Below, in pieces: positions 22,845 through 29,747 of a stretch of 64,000 nucleotides of DNA. The notes beneath the pieces are model-generated. The model was not told where the DNA came from. It saw only the letters and a program-made list of their open reading frames with translations, and searched no databases. Source of the stretch: an uncultured Bacilli bacterium (lineage in GTDB: Bacteria; Bacillota_I; Bacilli_A; RF39; UBA660); the NCBI GenBank assembly GCA_934101115.1, contig CAKOPW010000003.1:39532-103531 (forward strand), read 5' to 3'. Within the stretch, counting starts at the first letter, position 1. The number at the start of each line of letters is the position of its first letter. The position numbers were made by a program, and so were the translations under genes.

Positions 22845-24690
22845 ATTTAATTTTTTTACAAATCAAGCAACCTAATATTGCAAAAACTATAAAAGCAAAA
22901 TTGAATAAAAGACTATTGTCATTTAATTCTGTTATAGGAACTTTTATTGGTTTAAACTTGTTTATTAAAGTATATTGTATATAGTCTCCATCCTTTGTTA
23001 TTTCAAAAAAAACTTTTTCAGTATTTAATTCATAACCTTTTAGTGGAGAAATTTCTTGAAAATAATATCTTCCATATTCTAGTTCATATTCTAAATATCC
23101 TTCATCGTCAGTTAACCCTGAATAAATTAAGTTATCATTTAAATCATAAATACCGATTAAAACACCCTTTAAAGAATTATTATCTTCATCAATTTTATGA
23201 ATCTTAATTGTAGATTTTATTTTTTCGTTAGTCATATTTGCCTTTACAATCTCACCATCTTCTGTTATTTCAAAGTAAACTTTTTCATCATTGATTTTGT
23301 ATCCAGAAGCAGGATCTTTTTCAATTATATAAAATTTCCCTACAAATAAATTATCAATTATGACTTTTCCATTAACATCAGTCAATCCTGAGTATATTAA
23401 TTCATCATTATAAGTATAAATTTCAATTTTTGTATTTGGAATAACTTTTCCTGTGGTTAAATCAGTCTTTGTAAATTCTAATTTACCTTTTTTCAAATAA
23501 TTAAATAGTGATATATCAGCATATACTATTGAAGATTTTTCATCATCCTCTACTAGCTCTACTTCATATTTGCTTTTATCTAAAATATACCCGTTTTGAG
23601 TTTCAGATTCCTCAACAATGTATTTCCCTAGTGGCAAAAGTTTTGTAACAGCATAACCATCTTTATTTGTAATTATTTCATCAACTACATCATTTTTAGA
23701 ATAATATTTATATGTACCATCTACAGAATAAATATCTTCATTTGCTTTTATGATAAATTTTATATTTTCTAGATTCTTTTTATCATAATAAAATGAACCA
23801 TTTGATAAGTTCAAATTTTGACCCGACTTATAAATTTGTATTTTACCTTGTGAATTAACTTTGAAATTTATTTTCATAATAATAGGATCTAAATCTCCTC
23901 GTCTTATAGCATTTTGTGAATCAACAGCGTAATAAAGTTGTATTGGATTGCCATATATATTTCCCATATTACATATATTAAAGGATACACTTCCAACATT
24001 TTCAGCTTTTATTGTTAAACTATTCGCGTCTTTATGAACACTAGCATTCTGTACATTATCAATAGAAAAATTTTCTAATACATTTCTTTTATCAGTAATT
24101 GTTATTGTTTGATTAACGCTTATGGTATCAGGTAAATTATCAAATTGTGGTAATAACAAATGATTATCAACTAATTTCATTATCTCTTGTTGCTCTTTTT
24201 CTAATATTGAATCATTTCTTTTCCCTTTATTAGTATCAGTGAAATAGCTTTCAATACTTGGATCCGCTATTTTCCAAATTAACATTTGAGTTGCTGCATA
24301 CCACTTTTCTGAAGTATGATCATATCCATTAAAATTATATTTATATCCATAGTAGGCTATTTTTGCTATTTTGTCCCAACTTTCTTGAGACAATTTTAAA
24401 ATTGAAGCAATATCCTCAGTTGCTACATCATAAGAATTATTTTCTTTTATTGATACAAATGGCTGAACGCAATAAACAAATTGTCCATCAGTACTTCTTA
24501 TAAGGAATTGAGATTTGCCCCACATATGACTTCCATTAGATTTCTCATGCATAACATAATATGGACCATCAACGTATTTTCCATTTATCAAATCACCATT
24601 TGAAGCAGCTGCATTAACTGTTGTTGCTTTAGCATATATACCAGAAATAATAATAAATAAAACAATTAATATTCTACTAATCTTTTTCAT
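22834..24690 (-). CDS. Thioester-domain, SpaA/Cna-B repeat surface adhesin
   Basis: Signal peptide (1-28). The thioester domain has the reactive Cys in FVYCVQPF (Cys 74) and the matching Gln in AATQMLIWK (Gln 135), which form an internal thioester that can bond covalently to host or cell surfaces. Three SpaA/Cna-B-like domains follow (about 290-395, 400-485, 492-575), each with I/V-E-E or equivalent isopeptide residues. The C-terminus has VPITELND, a hydrophobic helix and KKIKYEN. VPITE replaces the canonical LPxTG. It is followed by its sortase and preceded by a coupled 23-aa leader ORF. On an ICE it probably mediates attachment for mating or colonisation. Confidence 0.92.
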   Translation of the reverse strand: MKKISRILIVLFIIISGIYAKATTVNAAASNGDLINGKYVDGPYYVMHEKSNGSHMWGKSQFLIRSTDGQFVYCVQPFVSIKENNSYDVATEDIASILKLSQESWDKIAKIAYYGYKYNFNGYDHTSEKWYAATQMLIWKIADPSIESYFTDTNKGKRNDSILEKEQQEIMKLVDNHLLLPQFDNLPDTISVNQTITITDKRNVLENFSIDNVQNASVHKDANSLTIKAENVGSVSFNICNMGNIYGNPIQLYYAVDSQNAIRRGDLDPIIMKINFKVNSQGKIQIYKSGQNLNLSNGSFYYDKKNLENIKFIIKANEDIYSVDGTYKYYSKNDVVDEIITNKDGYAVTKLLPLGKYIVEESETQNGYILDKSKYEVELVEDDEKSSIVYADISLFNYLKKGKLEFTKTDLTTGKVIPNTKIEIYTYNDELIYSGLTDVNGKVIIDNLFVGKFYIIEKDPASGYKINDEKVYFEITEDGEIVKANMTNEKIKSTIKIHKIDEDNNSLKGVLIGIYDLNDNLIYSGLTDDEGYLEYELEYGRYYFQEISPLKGYELNTEKVFFEITKDGDYIQYTLINKFKPIKVPITELNDNSLLFNFAFIVFAILGCLICKKIKYEN

Positions 24691-24758
24691 AAATTTTCCT
24701 TATCTTCTATTGCAATTGTTGTTATACAAAATAAATATATACATAATTCTATTAACAT
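24687..24758 (-). CDS. 23-aa leader ORF coupled to the adhesin gene
   Basis: MLIELCIYLFCITTIAIEDK then ENL, starting 6 nt after GTGAGGTGAAGATA-type Shine-Dalgarno and stopping in an ATGA overlap with the adhesin start. The adhesin ATG itself has only a weak site (AAGGAAAATTT, inside this ORF), so the leader may deliver ribosomes to it. Hydrophobic, possibly membrane-inserted. Confidence 0.5.
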   Translation of the reverse strand: MLIELCIYLFCITTIAIEDKENL

Positions 24759-24772
24759 TATCTTCACCTCAC

Positions 24773-24795
24773 AAAAAAAAGACTCATCGAGTCTT
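24773..24795 (-). terminator. Terminator, identical copy of the one at 8967
   Basis: AAGACTCATCGAGTCTT at 24779-24795 with eight A before it on the plus strand, i.e. a T-run on the minus strand. It overlaps the stop of the upstream membrane-protein gene and lies 15 nt before the leader ORF Shine-Dalgarno. Confidence 0.85.
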
Positions 24796-25390
24796 ATCTA
24801 ATTAAATTTTCTGTATGAAACCATACTCCCAAGATTTTTCCGGATGCTGTAGAAACAGTGGTACAATGATAAGCAACTTCACCATTCAAATATGGTTCAT
24901 AGCTATTTCCATAATCAATGCAAGCCTTAGTGGCTAATGATTCACTACCATACTTATCAATAGAAAAATCTACTTTTTCGTAGCTGTACATTGGTTCATT
25001 ATAATATTGGTATTCTGTCATTCCTAATTTTTCCCATGGCTTTTTGATTGATTCTTTTTTTGCTGTAGTAGTTTTATAAGTTGTTTTTGATGTTGATTTG
25101 ATTGTACTATGAATATTAGACTTATTTGATGTTACTGTTGTAGCAATAATCTTGCTTGTTTTTTCTGTTACTTTTTCTGTCTTATTTTCTTCAAAAACCG
25201 TAGTTGTTATTGTTGTTTGTTTTGGTACTTCTGTTGTTGAATAATTATTATCGATTTTTTTTGGACTTAAATATTCTGTGCGATCTTTATAGTTTTGATT
25301 AAATGCATTCTTATATAATATTAAACAACCAAGTGTAGCAAATAATACAAGTATAACGATTATTATACTAATGACAATTCTTTTTTTCAT
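24794..25390 (-). CDS. Membrane-anchored protein with Thr-rich linker and conserved C-terminal domain
   Basis: An N-terminal membrane helix (about 6-27) is followed by a Thr/Lys-rich stalk (about 50-115, TTTVFEENKTEKVTEKTS-like) and a C-terminal domain PWEKLGMTEYQYYNEPMYSY, then VDFSIDKYGSESLATKACID and AYHCTTV. Two or three Cys may form a disulfide. Similar PWxKLGMTEYEYYxxP proteins occur on other Firmicutes elements but I know no function. Start 25390 rather than 25399, because AAGGA is 9 nt from this ATG and only 1 nt from the other. Directly upstream is a 10-aa leader ORF. Confidence 0.65.
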   Translation of the reverse strand: MKKRIVISIIIVILVLFATLGCLILYKNAFNQNYKDRTEYLSPKKIDNNYSTTEVPKQTTITTTVFEENKTEKVTEKTSKIIATTVTSNKSNIHSTIKSTSKTTYKTTTAKKESIKKPWEKLGMTEYQYYNEPMYSYEKVDFSIDKYGSESLATKACIDYGNSYEPYLNGEVAYHCTTVSTASGKILGVWFHTENLIR

Positions 25391-25419
25391 AAATACCATT
25401 CCTTGTACACTATAGTATA

Positions 25420-25452
25420 TTACAAAGCTAGAATTGTCAAATGAGCAATCAT
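25420..25452 (-). CDS. 10-aa leader ORF with near-perfect Shine-Dalgarno
   Basis: MIAHLTILAL followed by TAA, preceded by AAAGGAGGTGATTATT, the strongest ribosome binding site in the ICE. The next gene starts 30 nt later. A short hydrophobic peptide with such initiation strength may be a leader controlling the downstream gene, or a secreted signal peptide remnant. Confidence 0.4.
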   Translation of the reverse strand: MIAHLTILAL

Positions 25453-25502
25453 AATAATCACCTCCTTTAATTTAAAAATTTACTTTTCTACTTATTTTTC
25501 TT

Positions 25503-26030
25503 TCATCCTACTTCTTTTTCTTTCATCCAAAGGTTAAATTCGCTTTCTGAAGAGGAATCCAATTTTTCACCTTTTTCAACTGCTTTATTAACTTTGCAAG
25601 CAAAATTTACTAAAAATGAATTTTTTATTGTAGGTATTGAAGTTCTTGCACAACCTATCTCTTCGGCAGCTTTTCTCTCTGACTTTTTTAATAAATAGCA
25701 AATAGTCATGTATACATTCTCTTCAACTGAAATGTTATCCGATATATATTTCAAAACTTCCGCTTGTTTAAAATATTCAGTTTTGTTATCTATATATTCA
25801 TCTAAAGAAGTAAAGCTTCCAATTTTGTTTCTACTTTCATCAACCCAAACCATTTTATATTGTGTTGATGGAAGTAATTGTGGCCCTCCACATAATTGGC
25901 GTTGTAGTTTTCTAAAATCTTTAAACCACTTATACACATTAAATTCGGTTCTTTCTAAATCATAATCTCTAATATCATCTTTTCGCAATAATTCTAAATC
26001 TAATAACTTTACGTTTTCTGCATTATCCAT
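25503..26030 (-). CDS. Sigma-region-4-like HTH regulator, first gene of the ICE operon
   Basis: The C-terminal region TICYLLKKSERKAAEEIGCA, RTSIPTIKNSFLVNFA is a helix-turn-helix of the sigma-70 region 4 or phage late-regulator (RinA/ArpU-like) type. The N-terminal 100 residues contain WFKDFRKLQRQLCGGPQLLP and are not recognised. 175 aa. It is the first gene after the operator-flanked promoter (26214-26242), so it is well placed to control the long transfer operon, possibly its internal terminators. The last codons are part of an imperfect 21-bp tandem repeat (GGATGAAAGAAAAAgAAGTA) that continues past the stop. GGGGGATAAA precedes the ATG. Confidence 0.65.
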   Translation of the reverse strand: MDNAENVKLLDLELLRKDDIRDYDLERTEFNVYKWFKDFRKLQRQLCGGPQLLPSTQYKMVWVDESRNKIGSFTSLDEYIDNKTEYFKQAEVLKYISDNISVEENVYMTICYLLKKSERKAAEEIGCARTSIPTIKNSFLVNFACKVNKAVEKGEKLDSSSESEFNLWMKEKEVG

Positions 26031-26047
26031 TTTATCCCCCTATTAAT

Positions 26048-26080
26048 AAAAAAAAAGAAGCACCTTATTATGATACTTCT
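26048..26080 (-). terminator. Terminator in the leader of the ICE operon
   Basis: Minus-strand GAAGTATC / GGTGCTTC stem (8 bp with wobbles), 7-nt loop, then TTCTTTTTTTT. It lies between the promoter at 26214-26242 and the first gene, so it could act as an attenuator. Confidence 0.65.
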
Positions 26081-26200
26081 CTAAAAATTCTAATTTTTTG
26101 TTCGCTGGCTTTAGATAAATATGCAATGACGTAAAACTAAAAACGTTCTATAACCAACTTACTTCATTAAGTAATATGATTATCAAGCATTATTTTTCGT

Positions 26201-26280
26201 AAATACGTCAAATATTGTAATATTTTATCTTAGTCTTGTCAACTTTTCAAAAATTGGATTTGTTTCCAAATACGTCCAAT
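26201..26280 (-). promoter_or_regulatory. ICE operon promoter flanked by 13-bp repeated operators
   Basis: On the minus strand TTGACA (26237-26242), a 17-bp spacer and TACAAT (26214-26219) form a near-consensus sigma-A promoter. AAATACGTCAAAT (26201-26213) lies just downstream of the -10 and AAATACGTCCAAT (26268-26280) upstream of the -35: direct repeats with one mismatch, both outside genes. A shorter inverted copy TGACGTAAA is at 26127-26135. Such bracketing is typical of repressor or activator sites. The surrounding 26080-26400 contains no gene; it also has the phased TTTTGGC repeats near 26345-26360. Confidence 0.75.
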
Positions 26281-26401
26281 TTACTCCATTTTAACATGTC
26301 TATAGAGATACACAAGAATATTATGGATATACCTTGGATATATTTTGGCTATGTTTTGGCAAACTTTTTTTATTAAAAATCTATACTTCCTAACATAATT
26401 C

Positions 26402-26439
26402 AAAAAAAAAGTATAACAATTCATTAATAATTGTTATAC
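26402..26439 (-). terminator. Terminator after the anti-sigma gene
   Basis: GTATAACAAT / ATTGTTATAC perfect 10-bp stem with 9-nt loop, followed by nine T on the minus strand. Confidence 0.85.
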
Positions 26440-26476
26440 CATTCATAAACACCACTTATTTATCAATTTTTGCTAC

Positions 26477-27319
26477 TTAATAGTGAAATCCATCTAATAT
26501 TTTTTGAACAGTCCCAAAAGGATCATTCGCATCTTCAGTTCCTATGTGCACTTTCAATCTATAAGCTATATTATCGTGTATTATAATAATATTTTGAGTT
26601 GATTTAGGAGAAACATATGTTGCATAGGCTTTCTCGTTAATAGCTTTAATATAATATTCGTGAATATTATTTTCGGATGATACGTTTGCTTCCCAAACAG
26701 TATCAATATTTTTATCATTATATTTTGTTCGCATTGCAACATCTAGCCATACTGCTGTTTGATTTCTTACGCCAAATTTGGTGTTCATTGGATTCGGCAT
26801 ATGTAATTTTATATATGAGATATTTCCATCAACACGAGAAACTTTAGTTAAGAGCATTCTATTATCTGTAAAGAAGTCATTTTTTAATATTTTTATTCCT
26901 AAGACATCTGCTAATTCTTCAGGAGTATATGCAGAATAGCATGCATCATCATCACTTATATTTTCAAATAAATTGAAAGATCTTTGACATCTAGGTTCAT
27001 TTAAATTAGCATTATAGTTAAGTTCCTTTCTTGCCTCTGACTCTAATTTATAATTTGTGTAATAAGAATCATTTTGAGTCTTTAAATTGGTTATTTTAGT
27101 TATAACTTTACTAATACCATCTTTGATTTCTTCTGCATAAGTTACTCCTGCACTAACAATCAAAATACTAAATGCTGCAACTAAACAAAATATAATACTA
27201 TTTTTTTTCTTATTTTTATAATATCTATTGATAGTTTGTATTTTTAGGTATTTATTTCTTTCATCAGTCAAAATTATCTTATCAATGTTGTCAATGTAAT
27301 CATTCTCGATTTTACTCAT
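26477..27319 (-). CDS. Membrane anti-sigma-like protein
   Basis: A 40-residue cytoplasmic N-terminus (ENDYIDNIDKIILTDERNKY, LKIQTINRYYKNKKKN) precedes one membrane helix (about 42-62) and a 210-residue extracellular domain. The start overlaps the ECF sigma stop as ATGA. This is the classical layout of a regulator that holds its sigma factor at the membrane until an outside signal. The extracellular part has DUF4367-like features (ADVLGIKIL.., NIAYRLKVHIGTEDANDPFG) and two or three Cys. The signal is unknown. A terminator follows. Confidence 0.78.
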   Translation of the reverse strand: MSKIENDYIDNIDKIILTDERNKYLKIQTINRYYKNKKKNSIIFCLVAAFSILIVSAGVTYAEEIKDGISKVITKITNLKTQNDSYYTNYKLESEARKELNYNANLNEPRCQRSFNLFENISDDDACYSAYTPEELADVLGIKILKNDFFTDNRMLLTKVSRVDGNISYIKLHMPNPMNTKFGVRNQTAVWLDVAMRTKYNDKNIDTVWEANVSSENNIHEYYIKAINEKAYATYVSPKSTQNIIIIHDNIAYRLKVHIGTEDANDPFGTVQKILDGFHY

Positions 27320-27780
27320 TGAAATCCCTCCATTTCCAATCGTAACTTATCTTTTCCTCTTGATAAATTCATTTTAATAGCTGATTCAGTTTTCCTTGTA
27401 ATTGCAGCTATCTCCTTTATTTTATATCCCTGATAATAATATAAATATAATGCAATTCTATAATCTTTTGGAATACTTTTTAACAAATCAAAAGTTTCAT
27501 TTGTATTTAAATCATAAAATCCAGTTTCACTATCTGGCATAGAAATATGTTTTTTCCAAGGTGATTTTAATAAATCTTTGGCATTATTTATACTTACTTT
27601 TATTAACCATTTTTTTACGTCCTCATTTGGAAGAGACAATATTTTCTTATTTTTGTATAGCTTCATAAAAGTTTTTTGAAGAATATCTTCAGCATCAGGA
27701 ATATTCAAAATATAACTATAAATTAATTTATAAATATCTCTACTATATAAACTATAGATTTCATCAAAACGCTCATTCAT
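27316..27780 (-). CDS. ECF-type RNA polymerase sigma factor
   Basis: Region 2 (FDEIYSLYSRDIYKLIYSYI, LNIPDAEDILQKTFMKLYKN) and region 4 (IPKDYRIALYLYYYQGYKIK, EIAAITRKTESAIKMNLSRG) are complete. 154 aa from ATG 27780, chosen because AAAGGAG lies 5 nt upstream; a GTG start 15 nt further up has no spacing. Coupled to the anti-sigma-like gene by ATGA overlap. The two secreted proteins upstream (27883-29671) are the likely regulon. No consensus ECF promoter could be assigned by eye. Confidence 0.93.
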   Translation of the reverse strand: MNERFDEIYSLYSRDIYKLIYSYILNIPDAEDILQKTFMKLYKNKKILSLPNEDVKKWLIKVSINNAKDLLKSPWKKHISMPDSETGFYDLNTNETFDLLKSIPKDYRIALYLYYYQGYKIKEIAAITRKTESAIKMNLSRGKDKLRLEMEGFQ

Positions 27781-27837
27781 ATTTACTCCTTTCACTATAA
27801 TAACGATTGAAAATGCAGAAAAGTCACTAAAAATTTT

Positions 27838-27868
27838 AAAAAAAAAGGAATCAAAGTTGATTGATTCC
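27838..27868 (-). terminator. Terminator after the first secreted paralogue gene
   Basis: GGAATCA / TGATTCC stem (7 bp), 8-nt loop, T-run of nine on the minus strand. Confidence 0.85.
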
Positions 27869-27882
27869 TACACTTTGGTTTA

Positions 27883-28818
27883 TTAGAAGTTGGCTTGAAC
27901 TCCTTGCATTCCATCATAATAGTTTCGTACAGTGCTATTACTAAAATATACTACATTTCCAAGGCCACCTGATTTAAAAGTATATGACTTTGCTTGACTT
28001 AAAGTAATATTACTATTACGTGCGTGTTGATAAGTAGCATACATTGGATTACCAACAGGATTAACAAGATTTAACTCTAATTCTAATGTCAACTCTGAAT
28101 TTGCTTTATCAAAAATATTCATAATTTGTCCAAAACCTTTATCAGTAATCTTTATGTTATTACTAGAAAGATCGTATTCGGCAGACAACTTATCTCCATT
28201 TTTGTCATAACATGTTTGTACCCCTGAATAGCTAGATATATTTGAAGTTGGCATAGAATTATCCCAACGAACTGCTAATATATCATATTTTTTTATCATT
28301 GGTATACTAAACCATTCAACATCCATAAGAACTATAGGATTGTCGTCCCAAACATATTGTCCATAAACAAAAGATAATCTTTTACTAGAAGTAGTATAAC
28401 TAACTTCGGGACCTCCCTCAGGCATCCAATATGGTATAATCATTTTTGATACATCATGTAATTTGTTATCGGAAAGCACGTGTAATTTATCATTTGTTAC
28501 TACACTCATAGCTTCCTCTTCTGTTGCTGGTATTGTAATTGAATCAATAACTTCACCATTTTTTACCATTTCAGTAGTTATCGCGTATTCTGTACCTGTT
28601 TTAACAACTGAATTTTCATCTGAAAATAACAAAACCGCATTTTGACTCATATTATCAATAGTTCGGTCACTAAATCTTTTTGTTAAATTTTCATATTGTT
28701 TAGAAGTAATTTTTACTTCTCTAGAATTTACATATTCTCCATTTTTATTTAACTCAAGTGCATTTACTGAGCTAATAGTAAAAAATAAACATCCAATAAA
28801 TAATAATCCTTTTTTCAT
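27883..28818 (-). CDS. Secreted protein, paralogue A (YYDxMxGV family)
   Basis: Signal peptide (about 1-20, MKKGLLFIGCLFFTISSVNA). The mature protein has SKQYENLTKRFSDRTIDNMS, WFSIPMIKKYDILAVRWDNS, YATYQHARNSNIT and a C-terminal SGGLGNVVYFSNSTVRNYYD then GMQGVQANF. The next gene encodes a protein with the same blocks in the same order, so they are paralogues. I do not recognise the family. A strong AGGAGG precedes the ATG, its own terminator follows. Extracellular; role unknown, perhaps a bacteriocin-like or surface factor under ECF control. Confidence 0.7.
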   Translation of the reverse strand: MKKGLLFIGCLFFTISSVNALELNKNGEYVNSREVKITSKQYENLTKRFSDRTIDNMSQNAVLLFSDENSVVKTGTEYAITTEMVKNGEVIDSITIPATEEEAMSVVTNDKLHVLSDNKLHDVSKMIIPYWMPEGGPEVSYTTSSKRLSFVYGQYVWDDNPIVLMDVEWFSIPMIKKYDILAVRWDNSMPTSNISSYSGVQTCYDKNGDKLSAEYDLSSNNIKITDKGFGQIMNIFDKANSELTLELELNLVNPVGNPMYATYQHARNSNITLSQAKSYTFKSGGLGNVVYFSNSTVRNYYDGMQGVQANF

Positions 28819-28948
28819 AAATTTTTCCTCCTATCTTATTAAAAAGTCTTATTAATCTTTTCTATATATCACACTCCATTCCACAATTTAACACCCATGG
28901 ATTTTGTTAAATTTATTTATACTAAATTCTAAAATTTAATATACTCAA

Positions 28949-29671
28949 TTAAGACATTTTTAATTCAACACCAACCATACAATCATAATAATCTTGAATT
29001 CCTGTATTAAATTTGAAAACGCCACCTATACCAGATTTAGAAAATGAATACTTTTTGCTATTTGTTGATGAAATTGTTTTTTTAGCATGTTGATAACTAG
29101 CTTTAATTGAACCTTTATTTTCCAACAATAATAGTTGAGAAACATCCAAATACGTTACATCAGTAGGAAGCTTAAAAGATGTTCCTATTCCAATATTCTC
29201 CTTTTTGTCATAAGAATACTCGCTTTTACCTTTATTAGTATCTACTCTCACCTTATTTACTTGAATAGGTGATGCACCATCTAAATAAATTCCAAGTATG
29301 TCATAGCTTCTTATTTTTGGTAAATTAATCCATCTAAGAGTAATAGACACTAAACAATTAGTGTTACATGACATGCTCATTTTTAAAGATTTATTAGCCG
29401 TTGTGTGCTCTGCTTCTGACAATAAACTATAATCAGAATTATTAACTAATGTTGTTTTAATTTCATTTTCAAATAATCCGTTTTTCTTTAAAAAATTGTA
29501 TTCTTCTTGTGATAAATTATCTTGATAGCCATCCCAATAAAAGTCACTTATAGCACTGTATTCTTTTTGAGTGAGAATAACTCCATTACTATTTTCATAA
29601 AAGATTCCCTGTGCATTTACTCCTCCAATAAAAACAAATGATAATAATATCAATAAAAAATTTTTTTTCAT
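28949..29671 (-). CDS. Secreted protein, paralogue B (YYDxMxGV family)
   Basis: Signal peptide MKKNFLLILLSFVFIGGVNA. Shared blocks with paralogue A: TQKEYSAISDFYWDGYQDNL, INLPKIRSYDILGIYLDGAS, ASYQHAKKTISST, and SGIGGVFKFNTGIQDYYDCM then VGVELKMS. It is about 70 residues shorter than A and has Cys pairs (SCNTNC). The frame is open to 29698, but GGGAG is 8 nt from ATG 29671 and the signal peptide starts there. Located between the XRE regulator and paralogue A in the right end of the ICE. Confidence 0.7.
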   Translation of the reverse strand: MKKNFLLILLSFVFIGGVNAQGIFYENSNGVILTQKEYSAISDFYWDGYQDNLSQEEYNFLKKNGLFENEIKTTLVNNSDYSLLSEAEHTTANKSLKMSMSCNTNCLVSITLRWINLPKIRSYDILGIYLDGASPIQVNKVRVDTNKGKSEYSYDKKENIGIGTSFKLPTDVTYLDVSQLLLLENKGSIKASYQHAKKTISSTNSKKYSFSKSGIGGVFKFNTGIQDYYDCMVGVELKMS

Positions 29672-29714
29672 ACATCTTCTCCCTTTTTCTGATTTCATGT
29701 TAGCATATTTTTGT

Positions 29715-29747
29715 CAAAAAAAGGGAGGTCTTGTTAAGACCCTCCTC
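29715..29747 (-). terminator. Terminator overlapping the end of the XRE gene
   Basis: GGAGGGTCTT / AAGACCTCCC stem (one A-C mismatch), 3-nt loop, seven T on the minus strand. The stop codon lies in the loop. Confidence 0.8.

Noticed and set aside
26325..26365. Replication iterons from TTTTGGC and GGATATA short repeats
   Set aside because: Only two copies of each, short and unevenly phased; not enough to call an origin.
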